From Prunella strophiata (taxonomy: Eukaryota; Chordata; Aves; Passeriformes; Prunellidae): 64,000 nt of DNA. Shown here in pieces: positions 47,035 to 60,367 of this stretch. Both the position numbers and the translations under genes were made by a program. Positions within the stretch are counted from its first letter, which is position 1, and the number at the start of each line of letters is the position of its first letter. The DNA is taken from the NCBI GenBank assembly GCA_036583965.1, contig JAZBQD010000034.1:1178001-1242000 (forward strand). The letters run 5' to 3'. The notes beneath the pieces are model-generated. The model saw only the letters and a list, made by a program, of their open reading frames with translations. It did not search any database and was not told the origin of the DNA.

Positions 47035-50000
47035 CTTTGGTACTGAGTGAAAGCAGGAAATGTGCAGGAGATCCTGCTCTGCCCTGGGGAGCTCAGCATA
47101 TCCCCACTGCATTGCTGGGAGGGTTTGCACCTTGGGTTAATGCCCCCATGTCTGTGAGCTGGAGCAGTCAGTGAACCAGTCCCTGAGAAATACATAATGA
47201 GATGGATTTATTTTATTTCGTTTTTCACACTAAACTGTGGCAGGTGTTGGACAGACAGGAGTGGCAGTGCTGCTTCTGCCCTGGCTGAGCACAGGGAGTT
47301 CTTGCTCCTGCAGAGCAGAGCTGTTTATGGGCCCTCCAAGTACCCATAAAGAGATGCAAGCACATGATTTGGGTAATTTCATTTTGAAATGTTCCCTTCT
47401 TGGCAGCACAGCACTGTCTGCTTTTGTGGTTCCTAACACCCAGGCAGCCAAATTTGACCAAAAGGTGCAATAACCACAAAAAGCTGATTTGCCTGCTGGG
47501 TCTGTGTCTTGTAGAGAACCCATACCAAGAGCATCCCAAAGGGCTCCCATCTAATTTGTTTCCCACATAGTAAAATCCTAACCCTTTTATCCTGCCTTTT
47601 GAAAACTGAGGAACAGTAAAAGAGTAGAATGAACCTTGTCTCAGTTGAATAATACGTTTCAAAGATAGCTTTCAAAATTGCTCTGTGCTAACAGACCATT
47701 AACTCTGGCTGGATTTGGTTAAAGGAGTTTAATTCAGGAATTGAGAAGCCAATTTCAATGTAACACACAAGAATAACAGAAAGGACAGCATTTGTGGAAC
47801 CAGCCTAACAAAAAGTTAAATTCACTTGTAAACTATGGAAGTCTTCCCAGTCTGCAGATTGTGAGCTGCTAATTCCATTCCAGTGTTTTTTCCCACTGGG
47901 TGAGGTAGCCTTGGCTCTCCAACCTGACTTTGCTCTTGAGGAAGGACAGCTTGGCACTGGCACCCTTGGAGTGACTGTTCCTGCCCAGGGGGGCCAGGGC
48001 TGCCCTGCAGCGTGGTGCCCATCCGCAGTGATGGCACCGAGCTCCACGCTGGCTCTTTGTCCCTGCCAGGCTCTGAGCAGTGTTTGTGCTGAGCTGCCTT
48101 TGTGCTGCTCCCCAGGGATGCTGGGGCTGCTCCTGCAAAGGGAGGAAGCCAGACATGTTAAACAGAAACCTTTGCTATGCTGTTGAATGCTTTAGAAAAG
48201 TAAAAATTAGCTTGTCAATTTGTCCTTGGTTACACTGTGACACAATGTAACTCTGTGTAATTTTAATAGAAAAGTTTTTCAAACGTTAAGAGATTAGGAA
48301 ATAAAAGGTAAATAAGGAGAGCGTCCAGGTTAAAATCCTCCAGTTTGCTCACTGAAGAATATTTCAGAGAATATATTTGGAGTTTGTAATTCCTTAAAAA
48401 GAACAAATGATCTCTTCTTCCTCTGGAACCCACTACCCCTGTGTCAAATGTTTTTCTCAAAGTAAATTTTATTTTTAACTTTTCTTCTTAGCAAGAGAAA
48501 TATTGGTAAGACCAAGGAGGCAAAAGCTCTCAATGGTGTTTCATAAGCATTGATTTTTTTTTCTAATTGCTTTAATTTATCTGAAAAGACTGCTCTGTGC
48601 CTTTTTTTAATGCACTGGGTTGCATCTTGCATATGGAGTGATGATTTTCTCATTTTCAGTGAAACCCATGAACAGATGCAGACGGCAAATTTATTTGCTT
48701 GGAAAGAATCACATTTGGGCACTTGCAGCTCCATAAGCTTTCTGTAGCCTCTTGCTCTGACATTTCCCCCTTCTGTTGCCCTCACTGTCTAGCCCCATGT
48801 CCTGGAGTCATTCTTCAGTCTAAAATCTAAAAATACCCCTCTCCCAAAGCCTGAAGCCTTGCACACTTGCTACATTTTTCTTGCAATTATCCTGATTTGC
48901 TCAGGCTTGCAGCCTGTGTGTTCTTGGGCGAGTCTTAACAGCTGCAGGTTTTTTACATGTGAAAGGCTTTTTAAAAACGTGAAGTGGATAAAACATAGCT
49001 TGGATTTAAAATAAAAACTGGTTTTTGGAGGCACAGTGAAGGTCTTGGCTGTCCCCTGTTCATTGTCACTTACCTGGGCATGGCTAGGTACCATTTATTG
49101 TAAACAAAGCATGGAATGGAAGAATCCAGCAGATCCAGAAGTTAATCTGCTCTGACAAGATTATCCTTTGTGTCTATCAGCCACCTGATTTCCAGAGTTT
49201 CCACAGAGTTTCCTGAAGCACTTTGGAGGTGGCTTTGCTCATTCTTGCAATGCTTTCCCCTCCTGCCTGCCAGCTCAGGGGTCAGTCAGTGCTGCCAGGC
49301 AGGGCTGAGGTTCCTGGGGAACAGGACAAGCACTTGGCACCCAACTCAGGTATTGACTTGGAGTGTTTTTCTGAATTTTATTAAATCTCAAAACCCAGCA
49401 TTTTCCAGACTAGGATCATTACCAGGGTACTTCAGCACCTATTTTTCCAGTACTCTCATTTACAGAGGGAAAAATATCTGCCAACTCAGGTTTGTCTTTT
49501 ATTGCTTTTATTTTTAAGGTAATTTTGTATTACAAGGGAAATGTCCTTGCACTGTGTTCTGGAGAAAAGAGGCAGAGTTATTTCCCATTTAAAATGGAGA
49601 TCAAAATGAGCAAAATGTCTCTTCCAAAGCACAAGCACGTTTTCTGTAATTTGTCTATAGATAGCCTTGGCAGCAATTTAAAACTAATGTCTCCAATAAA
49701 TGACCAGTGTAACTCTAAAGTGCCCTCTAAAGTATGACACTCTTCAACAGCCAATGCACTTTCCTTGTAAGTTCATTTTATTAGTCAACTAATTCATAAA
49801 TAAATTAAATTCTTCTCGTAGAACATGCTTTCCTTACATTCATAATCAGAAAAGCAGGGAAGCCTCAGCAGAAAAATGTTCCTACATTTTTCAACAAAAC
49901 TGGATATACAAATTTAATACATCATACATAAGTAAAGGCAAGTGACCTTTTAATAGGATAACTTCTGTTCTTGTAAGGTTATTTTTTGAGGCCAATCTTC

Positions 50001-50995
50001 TAATGCTACACCAAATAATGTATGAAAGGGTCTGTAGGATGCTGGTAGAGTTTAAAAATTATGTTGGAAGAGGAATAAGAGATTTCAGGGTAATCTTTCT
50101 GTCCAGATTTTATTGTAAGTGCACATGGGCAAGCCATGACAGTGAAACTGATGATAGAGATGAAGGGATTGAATCCTCACAAATCTGGGCAGCCATTGGG
50201 CTGCCTGGAGACAATTTTTCTCTTTGGAAATCCTCGTGGTTTTCTGCTACTCATGGAGAAGAGGCATTTGTGCCACACCTCAGCCACAGGGACAGTCACC
50301 TTGCTGTGTGACTGGGAAGGGCTTCCTCTGCACACCTGGGCCAAGGCACGTGTGGAGGGGGTAGAATTTGGAGTTGAACAAGTTTGGGGTTTGGAAGATA
50401 TTAATGTGCTTTTTATTCCACTAGAAACTGCCCTGTGTTTGCTCTGTTCCTTTTTCTTTTGGAAACAGAAGCTTTTCGGAAAGGGAAATGTGTAAAAGAG
50501 GTCAGGAAGTGTGAGAACAGTTGGGTTTAGGTGGTGTTGACATGATGTCTTCAGAGGTAGCTGAAAAGCAATGGAGTCCTTTTATTTTCCAGATATTTAA
50601 GTCTTAATTCCAACAGCATTTTTAAGTGGCTTTTTGGGTAAAGTTTTTTATGGATGTGGCATAAACGTTTTAATTCTTGATATTTAACTAAAAGCTTTGA
50701 TGCATGTCTGGATTTTCATCATCTTAGTCATTAGCAATATTGGATTATTAGTCATGTCATGTCATCAAGGAGGTGCCTGAAATCTGTGTGGAGCTCATTA
50801 CTGACACTGTTTTGTCGTCTTTGTGAAGAGCACAGTGTACTGACAATTACAGTTACACTGCCATGAACAGTTGTCTGAATCACCAAAAACTGGTTTAAGC
50901 AGCTAATAATAGGCACCAAGTTGGAAGCCTTTAGTCAGATCAGAAGGCAGCATGTTCTGAGTGCTGAGCAAACTGAGATGGGAGAGAAGAACAAT

Positions 50996-51385
50996 TTCAC
51001 AGAATCCCAGACTGGTTTGTGCTGGGAGGGACCTTAAAGCTCATCCAATTCCAATCCCCTGCCATGGCAGGGACACCTTCCACTATCCCAGGCTGCTCCA
51101 AGCCCTGCCCAACCTGGCCCTGGACACTTCAGGGATTCAGTGGCAGCCACACTTCCCAGGGCCTCCGCACCCTCCCAGGGAGCAATTCCTTCCAATATTC
51201 CATCCATCCCTGCCCTCTGACAGTGGGAAGTCATTCCCTGTGTCCTGTCCCTCCATGCCTTGTCCCCAGTCCCTGTCCAGCTCTCCTGGAGCCCCTTTAG
51301 ACCCTGGAGGGGGCTCTGAGGTCTCTCCAGAGCCTTCTCTTCACCAGGCTGAACATCCCCAGCTCTCCCAGCCTGTCTTGATTTC
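50996..51385 (-). mobile_element. CR1 LINE 3' end fragment
   Basis: Antisense CR1 beginning with its inverted terminus (TTCACAGAATCCCAGACTGG) and the CCATGGCAGGGACACCTTCC block. It belongs to the same group as the copies at 18750, 52388 and 59570. The long open frames on both strands here are repeat-derived. Confidence 0.88.
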
Positions 51386-52387
51386 CACTTCGACAAACAC
51401 AGAGACATTTTTGGATAAGGATAATTATTTGGGTCCTGTCCAGATATCACTACTAGAAACACTTTTATTTTAAGGAAAGGTATTTGGGTTGCTAAGGAGC
51501 ATCTCAGCTGAGGGTTTGCTCTGAAGGTTTCAGCTGAAGCTGAGCTCTCCATCACACACCAGTGGTGTCATTGCTGTCCTGGTAGTTCAGATAGACTTGT
51601 GTAACTAACGTGGTTTGTGATTATAACAACATTTTAACACTTTAGCTTGTTTGTCTGAGGGAGGAACAGTTCCTGTGCCAGCAGTTACATCTGCTGCCAC
51701 AGCTGCATTGACAAGGGGCACGGTGCCCGCGCCGCACACTGCTGTTCCTGTGGCAGCCCTGCTTTCCCTCAGGTCTGTAGGGAGGATAATCCACCAGGCT
51801 GGAAATGAAGATACTGCTGCACTTTCCTGCTGTGGCTATGGTTTATGCTACAGATGTATTGATTCCCTTCAAACACCTCTTTTTTCTGTCTGATTGAAAA
51901 CCTTTCCCATGGGCACAAGAGAAGGTGTCCCCATGCTGCCCTTGCTGCAGTGAACGGAGCCCGGTCTGGTTTGTCCTGATGCACAAACTCTGGGATTGCC
52001 CAGCTCTGTGAAAAACTTCCCTTCTCTTTGAAACCTGGGCAACCCTCCAGTGGCTCTCTGTTGGGGAAGAACATTTCCTCAGGGCATGGAAGGAGCTCAC
52101 CAGTGTGAAGCAGAGCTTTTGCATTCCAGGACAGCTGTACCTGGAATGGCACCAGGGACCTGGAGAAGTATTTGGAGACAGCTCTGGACAGGGTGAGAGG
52201 CAAGTGCAAAGCTGCATCCTTTAATTAGAATTTTAAACACACAGATAGAGCTAGAAATGTGGAAGTACTAAGATGTAATCCCAAGCAGAAGGTGGTTACC
52301 CATGGAAATACTGATTGCCTCAATATAACAGGGAGCATGAGGTGCACAATACCTTTATTTTTGTACTTTTATATTACTTACAAGAGC

Positions 52388-52668
52388 ATGGAGAGACAGA
52401 GCAAGGGGGAATGGCTTCCCACTGCCAGAGGGCAGGGCTGGATGGGATATTGGGCAGGAATTGTTCCCTGGGAGGGTGGGCAGGCCCTGGCACAGGGTGC
52501 CCAGAGCAGCTGTGGCTGCCCCTGGATCTCTGGCAGTGTCCAAGGCCAGGTTGGACAGGGCTTGGAGCAGCCTGGGACAGTGGCAGGTGTCCCTGCCATG
52601 GCAGGGGGTGGGACTGGATGAGCTTTAAGGTCCCTCCCAGCCCAAAGGAGTCTGGCATTCTATGATAC
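52388..52668 (+). mobile_element. CR1 LINE 3' end fragment
   Basis: Sense CR1 with the same core (GGGCAGGAATTGTTCCCTGG, GCCATGGCAGGGGGTGG) and a tail GGCATTCTATGATAC. It lies about 1 kb from the inverted copy at 50996-51385. Confidence 0.88.
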
Positions 52669-54511
52669 TGTCTCTGATTTCTCTTGCCATCACTTACCAG
52701 CCTGTTGAAATAACAAACTGTGTCACCTCCATTCCTCACTGTCCAAAACACCAACCCTTTGCTTGCCAGTTTTGCTCCAGCCAACTGAAACTTCCCTCTT
52801 TGTGTTTATAACCAGACTTGGAATGAAAACTGTTGTCATCTTTGTGTGAGGCTGCAGAGCTCTGGAAATAGCAATTCCCTCAGTTTAGTCCTTCATTCTC
52901 CCCGGTGCTTTATGTCTGCAGTTTGTCTACATGTGCCTTGTTTTATTTAAAGACTTTTACTATTTTCAGTTAATACTTGGGGATTCTGTTGCCCACAACA
53001 AGCTCTCACAAGGTACCTGCTGTGGAGCTGCAGCCACATGCTACTTAAGTCATATAAAATCACAAAGCAGCTGGCAGCACGACTCTGGTAACTCTCTGCA
53101 CAGTCCCAGTGGATTTGATCCCTGGTCCTTCTGTATTAAAGAATTGAAGCTGTTTTGTGTAATTCCCAGTTAGCTCTGCCTCTGCAAAATGAGGGGTTTG
53201 TAGGGTTAGAGTTAACACATCTATAGCTGCAACATTTCTCCCTCAGCAGCACCTGTTAGGGCTGGATGTTAAAATGCTCAGATTCATCCTAAATATTGAG
53301 TGTAGTGTACAGGTGAATAAATAAATGTATGGACTTAGTGAATAATGAAAGGAGAGGGATGGGGATTACATAATCAGCACATCTCTTCTGAGAGTCCTCA
53401 CTTGCCATTATTTTTGCCAGAAGAGTTGTTTCTGCAGATAAATTAATTTCCTGAGCTTTGACCAGTATGAAGGGAATCGGGACAGGTCTTTTTTAACAGT
53501 GGAGGAGGAAGAAATTAGCTGTACTCTGTTTGAATTTTGTGAGAATATCAAATACACTTTTCTCTAGCAAATTCCTGGGAGGAAAATGTTCAGTGGCTGC
53601 CTGTCCATTCTTTCTTTTTTTTTGTTTTTAAAATGGGTGATTTTTTTTAAAGCTGCTTAAAAGTTGGAATTTGCATTCCCAGAGAAATTGTAAAATGCAA
53701 AGCAAAAGAAAAAAAAAAAACTAGAAGCAGCTGAAGTTTTGAAGTTTAATCAGAAATGAAAATGCCAGGAACACCTTTGAAAAGCTTGGTTTCTGTGGCA
53801 TTGAAATTCCCAAAGTATCTGTGTGCACATGGATGTGGGTTTGTTATTTTTGTGTAAGCGTTATCGAGCACCAGTTACTAGAGGATTCTGCTTAATGTTA
53901 AATTGAAAAGTTTCTCAGTGTAAGACAGTCAGAAAACTTCTTTCTGCAAATGCTGTTTTTACAACTGCAGGTTCAAATGAGAGTGTCCAGACTGGGAGAA
54001 TTCAATTAGTGAGTGTTTGGCTCCTGCACAGGGATGTGTAATCCTGGGCTGTAGCAATGCTGTGTGGCAGGGCCAGCTCTGACAACATTTAATTATGCAG
54101 CAATAAACACATTGCAGAGCCTTCTTGGGGCTGCACCAGCTTGGGATGGCTGCAGCAGCACCACTTTGGAGACTTTGCCTTCTTGACTGCCTGAAGAAGC
54201 TGTCCTAAAAACTTTCCTCCTGTAAACAAGGAGGAAAACCTGTGTGTTTTCTGTGAAGTCAATCCAGGTACATAACTCAGAGGCCTTAACACATTTATTG
54301 TCAGCCTTCGAAATCCTTGAAAAGGAAGTTTCAAAGTGCTAGAGATTATAATTCTTTTTTTTTTTTCTATTGTATCTTTTGTCTCTTGTTGAAAAAGCAA
54401 TTGGTCAGTCCTTCAATTAAAAGTTCCCTGTACAGTAACCCCTCTGCCTAAGCCAGGGAGGCTGGGCAAAGAGAAGGCAGAGCAAGTACAGAGCTGGAGC
54501 ATTGTTACACA

Positions 54512-54622
54512 GAATGACAGAATGTTCTGAGTTGGAAGGGACCCACAAGGATCATAAAGTCCAGCTTTTAAGTGAATGGGGGTCAGACCCACAACCTTGG
54601 TGTTATTATTAGCATTGCTGGG
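54512..54622 (-). mobile_element. TguSINE1-like SINE, partial
   Basis: Read on the - strand, the head shows GCTAAT, ACACCAAGGTTGTGGGT and a decayed B-box, which correspond to the anticodon-to-T-arm half of tRNA-Ile. It is followed by ATTCACTTAAAAGCTGGACT and then the CR1-type tail with GATCCTTGTGGGTCCCTTCC and ACATTCTG near the end. Three extra bases interrupt the anticodon-loop region. The D-arm half is missing or unrecognisable, so it is not a functional tRNA gene. Confidence 0.75.
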
Positions 54623-55085
54623 TTATGTTCAATAGTGTAATTTAAGAAGCTTAACACTGACCCCAAACTTGTGTAGTTGAGGCTGCTGCAGTTTTTTAAT
54701 TGCTGGAAGATTTACTTTAGTCACGATCTGAACAAATTTCGAGTTTTTAAAAAAAAAAAATCCCGAAAAATGTATTTCTTGTGGAAAAGGTACAACCTCT
54801 GTCTTGTCAGGGGAGGCGGTTCTCTGCCACAACTTGTTACTAATGGTAGAAAGAACAGCTTTAGAAATGTCAAGTTTTTCCTGATTTAAATATTAGTAAA
54901 TTCTGAAGAGTCAAAGTTAACTAGAATTTGAGATGAAATCACTCTGTGACAGATGGTACAGTATTTTTTAATATTGGAGTCACACTTTCTTATTAATAAC
55001 ATATTCCCAGCTGACCCTTTGGCCTGAGATAACATCTGCCTCTCAAAAGGAACCACTTAAGTTATGCCTCCTCCAAAGGCACAAA

Positions 55086-56040
55086 ACTGGAATCATTTGA
55101 GTTGGAAAAGCCCTCTGAGACCCTCGAGTCCAACTGTTCCCCCAGCACTGCCAAGGTCACCACTAAAACGTTGTTGTCACCAAGTGCCAGATCCACATGG
55201 CTTTTAAACCCCTCCAGGGATGGGCACTCCACCACTGCTCTGGGCAGCTCTGCCAGGGTTTGACAACACTTTCAGTGAAGAAACTTTCTCTAAAATCCAC
55301 CCTGAGCCTGCCCTGGCCCAGCCTGAGGCCATTCCCTCTCCTCCTGTCCCTGTTCCCTGGAGCAGAGCCCGACCCCCCCGGCTGTCCCCTCCTGTCAGGA
55401 GCTGTGCAGAGCCACAAGGTCCCCCCTGAGCCTCCTTTGCTCCAGGCTGAGCCCCTTCCCAGCTCCCTCAGCCTCTCCTGGGGCTCCAGCCCCTCCCCAG
55501 CTCTGTTCCCTTCCCCTGGACATGCAGCAATGTCCTTGCTGCAGTGAGGGGCCAGAACAGGACACAGCCCTCAGGGCCCTCAGCAGGGCCAGCACAGGGG
55601 ACAGGCCCTGCCCTGGTCCTGCTGCCACCCCATGGCTGGCACAGCCCAGGGGCCATTGGCCTCTGGCACCCCTGGGCTGGTGTCCAGCTGCTGGCACAGC
55701 ACCCCCAGGCCTTTCCTGCTGGACACTTCCCAGCCACTCCTCCCCAGCCTGGAGCATCCCTGGGGTTGTTGTGATCCCAGGGCAGGACCCAGTACCTGGC
55801 CTGGCTGAACCCCATAAAACTGGCCTCAGCCCATGGATCCAGCCTGTCCAGATCCCTCTGCAGAGCCCTCCTGCCCTCCAGCAGATGCACACTCCTGCCC
55901 AGCATGGTGCTGTCTGTGCAGTTACTGAGGCTGCCCTCCATCCCCTCATCCAGGTCACCAGCAGAGACATCAAACAGGGCTGGCCCCACTGCTGAGCCCA
56001 GGCAACCCCACTGGTGCCTGGCCTGGATTTAGGGCCGTTC
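55086..56040 (-). mobile_element. CR1 LINE, ORF2 C-terminal half, broken
   Basis: Antisense CR1 of about 950 bases. On the - strand the frame shows reverse-transcriptase C-terminal features: DLDEGMEGSLSNCTDSTMLG where FADDTKLG-type catalytic sequence is expected, then LLEGRRALQRDLDRLDPWAEA. After frameshifts come RRGNGLRLGQGRLRVDF and the 3' end at about 55086. The catalytic Asp pair is degraded, so the copy is inactive. Open frames of 226 and 173 codons here are remnants of it. Confidence 0.9.
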
Positions 56041-59000
56041 ACCTCCTGGGTTGTGCCAGCACCAGAGCCACTCACCTCAGATCATCTTGCAGTGTGCTGC
56101 TGTCATCATTGAAAACAATGAGATTGGAGTTTCAAAAGCTGCTCAGGGCATGAACGCCCCTTTCCAGACGAGCCTGTCCAGCTGTTCCGCTTGGCACCGG
56201 GAGTTCTGTGCACTGCATTTGTCACTGGGGGGGAATTTCAGCTCATTCCTCTAAATACCAGCAGCTGCTTGGGGTCTGTCCTGCCTTGTGGGGTCTGAGA
56301 AGCTGTCTCTGGGCCGTGGCTGTAGACTCTGGATGGAGAGAAGCTTGAAATTTGCTTTTAAATCAGTCTGGCAGCAGTGAGAGGTGTCTGAACCACTCCA
56401 GTCTGTGGTCTCAGGCTGCCTTCATTCCCACTGTATTTTTAACTTTTTTCAAGAAACTGCTCGTTGTGCTGATTACATTATTTGCAGTGGTTTTGTCTCC
56501 TTTGATGCCTGTGCCAGTAGTGCTTATGTAAAAGGACTTGATGATATTGAATGGTAAGAATGAACAAATGCAGCAGGAATTCAATTGCTATTTTGCTCTC
56601 AAGCACAAGTGTTCTTCTTTCTAAATCAAGTCTGACCACTTACTATGTCAGTCAGCTGCTTTTGTTGGAGACATGGAGAAACTATTTAATTCACATTTGA
56701 TTTAAGGGAAATTTTTGTTCCCTTGAGGTGCATTATTTAATTTAGAAGTTTTGGAAATGTATGATTTCCAAGTGCTCTGTGGGCTTTGAAAGAGCTGATC
56801 TTCATCTCAGCTACAAAATCCAATGTATTATGGGCATGTGCCAAATAACTGGCCAGCAGTACCCTGTCCTCTGAAGAGAGAGGGAGTTTGAAGTTATTTG
56901 TGGGATCACCCAATTATTGAAGATGAGTCCTTTCAGGTACTTTTAAAATTAAGTTTCTTAATCCTGCAGCCATCCACCTTAGCTGGTACATGCAATTTCA
57001 GAATTCATGTTATAGAGCACCTGATAATTACTGACAGTTTAAAATACCTCACTGTTATGTCATTTACAACTTGATTAATTAGTAGACACAGCTCTTCTTA
57101 AATTCCAGATTTTAAGAGGCTTGTGAGTATTTTCCAGTAGTTTGACAGAGCCTTCCCATGGGTGCAGTAAACGCTGCACTGCTGTGAATTTACAGCCCTG
57201 TCTGCAGCACTCTGAAGTCATCTCAGCTGCTGCCACGTCTGTGCCTCGCTCTGATGCTCAGCAGAGAGTTTGGAGGGAAGTTGGTGTGCTGCTCTGGCAG
57301 AGGAACCACCCTGCCAGAGCGAGTGGCTGGCTGTTGGATGAGCCTGCTGAAGTGAGGGTTGAGCTCTGGAGCCGCAGCGCTGGGATGGGATGTGGCAGCC
57401 AACAGTTGGATTGTCTTCAACTGCCAAAGCCCCTCAGTCAGGGAAGCACACACGCTTCTTTCATGAGGGCTGGCAGTGCCAGCCGGGCGCTTTCTAAAGA
57501 AGAATTGCCATCAGTTGGGTATTCAGAAGAAAAATGACTGTTCAAAAATGACTGTGCAAAAAAGCAAATTTTCATTATACCACGGTGGGGACACTCCATT
57601 ATTAACTTCTTTGCCTCTCTGTGTTCAGACAGAGCAGGGTTTCTGTGTGCTTGATTCATCACACTTGGCTTGAGAGACAGCACAACATCTCCAGATATCG
57701 GAGAGGCTGATTTTGTGGTGCTTCAATGTCGCTTTTATTCTGCCCCTACTCAATAGAGCTTTGTGTTCTCCTGGCTCCTAGAGGTTGTAGTGCTGCTGTG
57801 GAGGCAGGAATGATGAGGAAATATGGACCATAAAAAATATTGGCAAACCGGTGTTTCTCAAAAATATGACCTGTGCTTAAACCAACAGCAAAATCTTTAT
57901 TTGACTTTTAAATCACGGCATCTGATTGTCTTTTGATTCTTGTGAGCCTCTAAAAAAAAGCATGATGTACGTTTACATCACCCCAGCAGCTCGCTGGGAA
58001 CTAGGGATTGAAGGCATGGCAGAGATACAGGAAAACTCCCCAGTGTTCAGACACAACCGCTGTGTGAGAGGCTGTTTCTCTTTGCTGGGGTGCTGTGCAG
58101 AGGGGCTGGGCTGGAGCTGTTCACGGGTGGTGGCAGAGAGGAGGAGCACAGAGCCCTGGCTCAGCTGGGCCCTGCCTGCAGCACTGTGCACAGAGCTGGG
58201 GACGTCCTGCAATTCACCCCTGCATGTGTAGGACTTGAATCCAAACACAAGTGGAAGAGAAACTTCAGGAGCAGGACACAAATATTCCTGAGAGCTGGCA
58301 GGGTTTCCTCTGTGCTATTGATGCTTCTCAGTCTTTCTCTCAACTTCAGTTTGTTTTCCTCCAAATATGTGTTGGCACATCTGTTTGCTTGCTTGTTCTG
58401 TGCTGGAAACACCTCTCCTCCTGACACTCCTGCTTTCCATCCTCTGTAACTTGGCTTGGAGCTGGAGGGAGGAAGAGGCTGTGTACTTTGCAGTGGGAAC
58501 TTGATTTTGTTCCCCAAATTGATCATGGGATTGATGAAAAATGCTGTTCAAGTGCAATGGCACGTGCTTGATGATTTGCAGGACAGTAATGTATTCTGTG
58601 TGGGAACATCTGCCATGAGGGAAGGGCTTGGGGAGGGGGAAAAGCATGTGGTAGAGCTGCAGATACTACTTCAAAATTACTTACATGAATGCAAAGAATA
58701 GTTTAATTAAAGGCAGAATGCAAATTCCCCGGCTTATAGAGAAAAGTATCCAGAGAAATGTGGTTCAGTGGTGTTACTGAGCATCTGCTGGCTCCTGGTG
58801 ATGCTTTTATGGCACATTTACAGGGGGCTTTGCAGGTTGCTCAGCCTCTGGAAGGACAGTACTCAGTGTTCGTCTCAGTTCACTTGCTGCTATTTTTACA
58901 GCTTTCTGTGTTCAAATGGCTCAGAATAACATGCTTGTCATTCACCTGTCAGCTAAGAAATGTAACTTATTTCAGACTTCCATCCCCTGAGAGTAGCTCT

Positions 59001-59569
59001 GGGATGAGGAATATCTTCAATTACCAAAAAATTCTGTGCTGTCCCCATCCTCCTTGCTCGGAAAAAGCAGGTGTTTACAGAGGTCCCTGCTTCAGGCTGA
59101 CCTAGTTAAGGGTGATGCTGTGCAGCAGGTCAAGGTTGTGGAGTAAAGTTTTTAGCATCACAAGAGATCCTGTTCACATTTTGGAGGCCTGTGGCTGCAT
59201 CATACAGATCTCCCATACCAGTTTGATGTGATGAATTGCAGCACAGGGGAAGGCTGGAGGAGCACCTGCCAGGCCTGACCTGCCACATCCTGGCACAGAG
59301 GGACCCTCATGGAACACCAGCAAACCAGCTCCAGCTCTGTGGGGCTGCTGCTGGCTCTCCCTGGTGGCATTGGGCTGTTAAACTGTGACTGCAGCTGCTG
59401 CCAGTGCTGCTCTTTAGCATTACCCTGATCATGGCTAGCAGTGATTTCTGCTCTGTTTGACTGGCTGAGGGTGAGAGCTGGACCTACCCCAGCACCCAGA
59501 GCTGAGCTGATCCCACAGCAGGGCAGGAGGGATTCTGTCCCTGTGCCCCTGTGCTCAGGTGAGAGCCCA

Positions 59570-60081
59570 CCTGCAGAGCTGCCCCAGCCCTGGGCCCAGC
59601 ACAGGGAGGAGCTGGAGCTGCTGCAGCCAGGCCAGAGGAGGCTCCAGCATGAGCAGAGGGATGGAGCAGCTCTGCTGGCAGGAAAGGCTGGCACAGCTGG
59701 CATTGTTCACCTGCACAGGAGAAGCTTTGGGGTGAGCTCACTGTGGCCTTGCAGGGCCTGAAGGAGCCCCAGGAAACATGGAGAGAGACAATTGCCAAGG
59801 GCTGGAGGGACAGGACACAGGGAATGGCTCCCACTGCCAGAGGGCAGGGCTGGATGGGATGTTGGGCAGGAATTGTTCCCTGGGAGAGTGGGCAGGCCCT
59901 GGCACAGGGTGCCCAGAGCAGCTGTGGCTGCCCCTGGATCCCTGGCAGTGTCCAGGGCCAGGTTGGACATTGGGGCTTGGAGCAGCCTGGGACAGTGGGA
60001 GGTGTCCCTGCCATGGCAGGGGTGGCACTGGATGGGCTTTCAGGCTCCTTCCAACCCAAGCCATTCTGGGATTCCGTGATC
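59570..60081 (+). mobile_element. CR1 LINE fragment, about 512 bases
   Basis: Sense CR1 3' region ending CCATTCTGGGATTCCGTGAT, about 190 bases before exon 10. It starts at the same point (CCTGCAGAGCTGCCCCAGCC) as the copy at 18750 and follows it almost base for base. The 303-codon - strand open frame at 59484-60395, which also crosses exon 10, is an artefact of this repeat. Confidence 0.9.
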
Positions 60082-60274
60082 CAAAATGTTATGGTTTTAT
60101 GTCTACAGAAGGACCGGGTGCCATTAGTGGTTTCAAACCTCTTTAGAACAGAATGAATGTGGAATCTTTTTGTTCCATGATGGGTTACGTTGGGATTAGG
60201 CAAAAGTTTTCTCCAGAAGGAAATAACCCCCAATTCTAACAGCTGTGTTTTGTTTCCTTCCCCCTCTGACACAG

Positions 60275-60367
60275 GTTGCCAACTTGGCCTGCTCCATCTC
60301 CAACAACGAGGAGGGTGTGAAACTGGTTCGCATGTCAGCCAGCCAGCTGGAGGCCCTGTGTCCCCAG
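60275..60367 (+). CDS. CTNNA1: CTNNA1 exon 10, M region
   Basis: Thirty-one complete codons, about human residues 433-463, starting VANLACSISNNEEGVKL and ending LEALCPQ. The acceptor is GACACAG and the donor is CAG/GTAAGG. It continues the MII bundle. The SASQLEAL segment is alpha-E-like rather than alpha-N-like and supports the paralogue call. The next expected exon, beginning with VINAALAL, is not present before 64000. Confidence 0.97.

Larger units (their letters stand above)
44316..60274 (+). other. CTNNA1: CTNNA1 intron 9
   Basis: A 16 kb intron with donor GTAAGA and acceptor GACACAG at 60268-60274. It contains CR1 copies at 44888, 50996, 52388, 55086 and 59570 in both orientations and a SINE at 54512. 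Stretches 45230-50990 and 56050-59560 have no gene-like content that I can support. Confidence 0.9.

Noticed and set aside
53590..53730. T-rich and A-rich runs
   Set aside because: Ordinary low-complexity homopolymers. No poly-A retrocopy structure or target duplication was seen.
54560..54622. Functional tRNA-Ile gene
   Set aside because: Only about half the tRNA is present, with an insertion in the anticodon loop and a CR1-type tail. It is a SINE.
55395..56075. 226-codon open frame on the - strand
   Set aside because: A frame within a broken CR1 ORF2. The neighbouring frame carries the recognisable residues.
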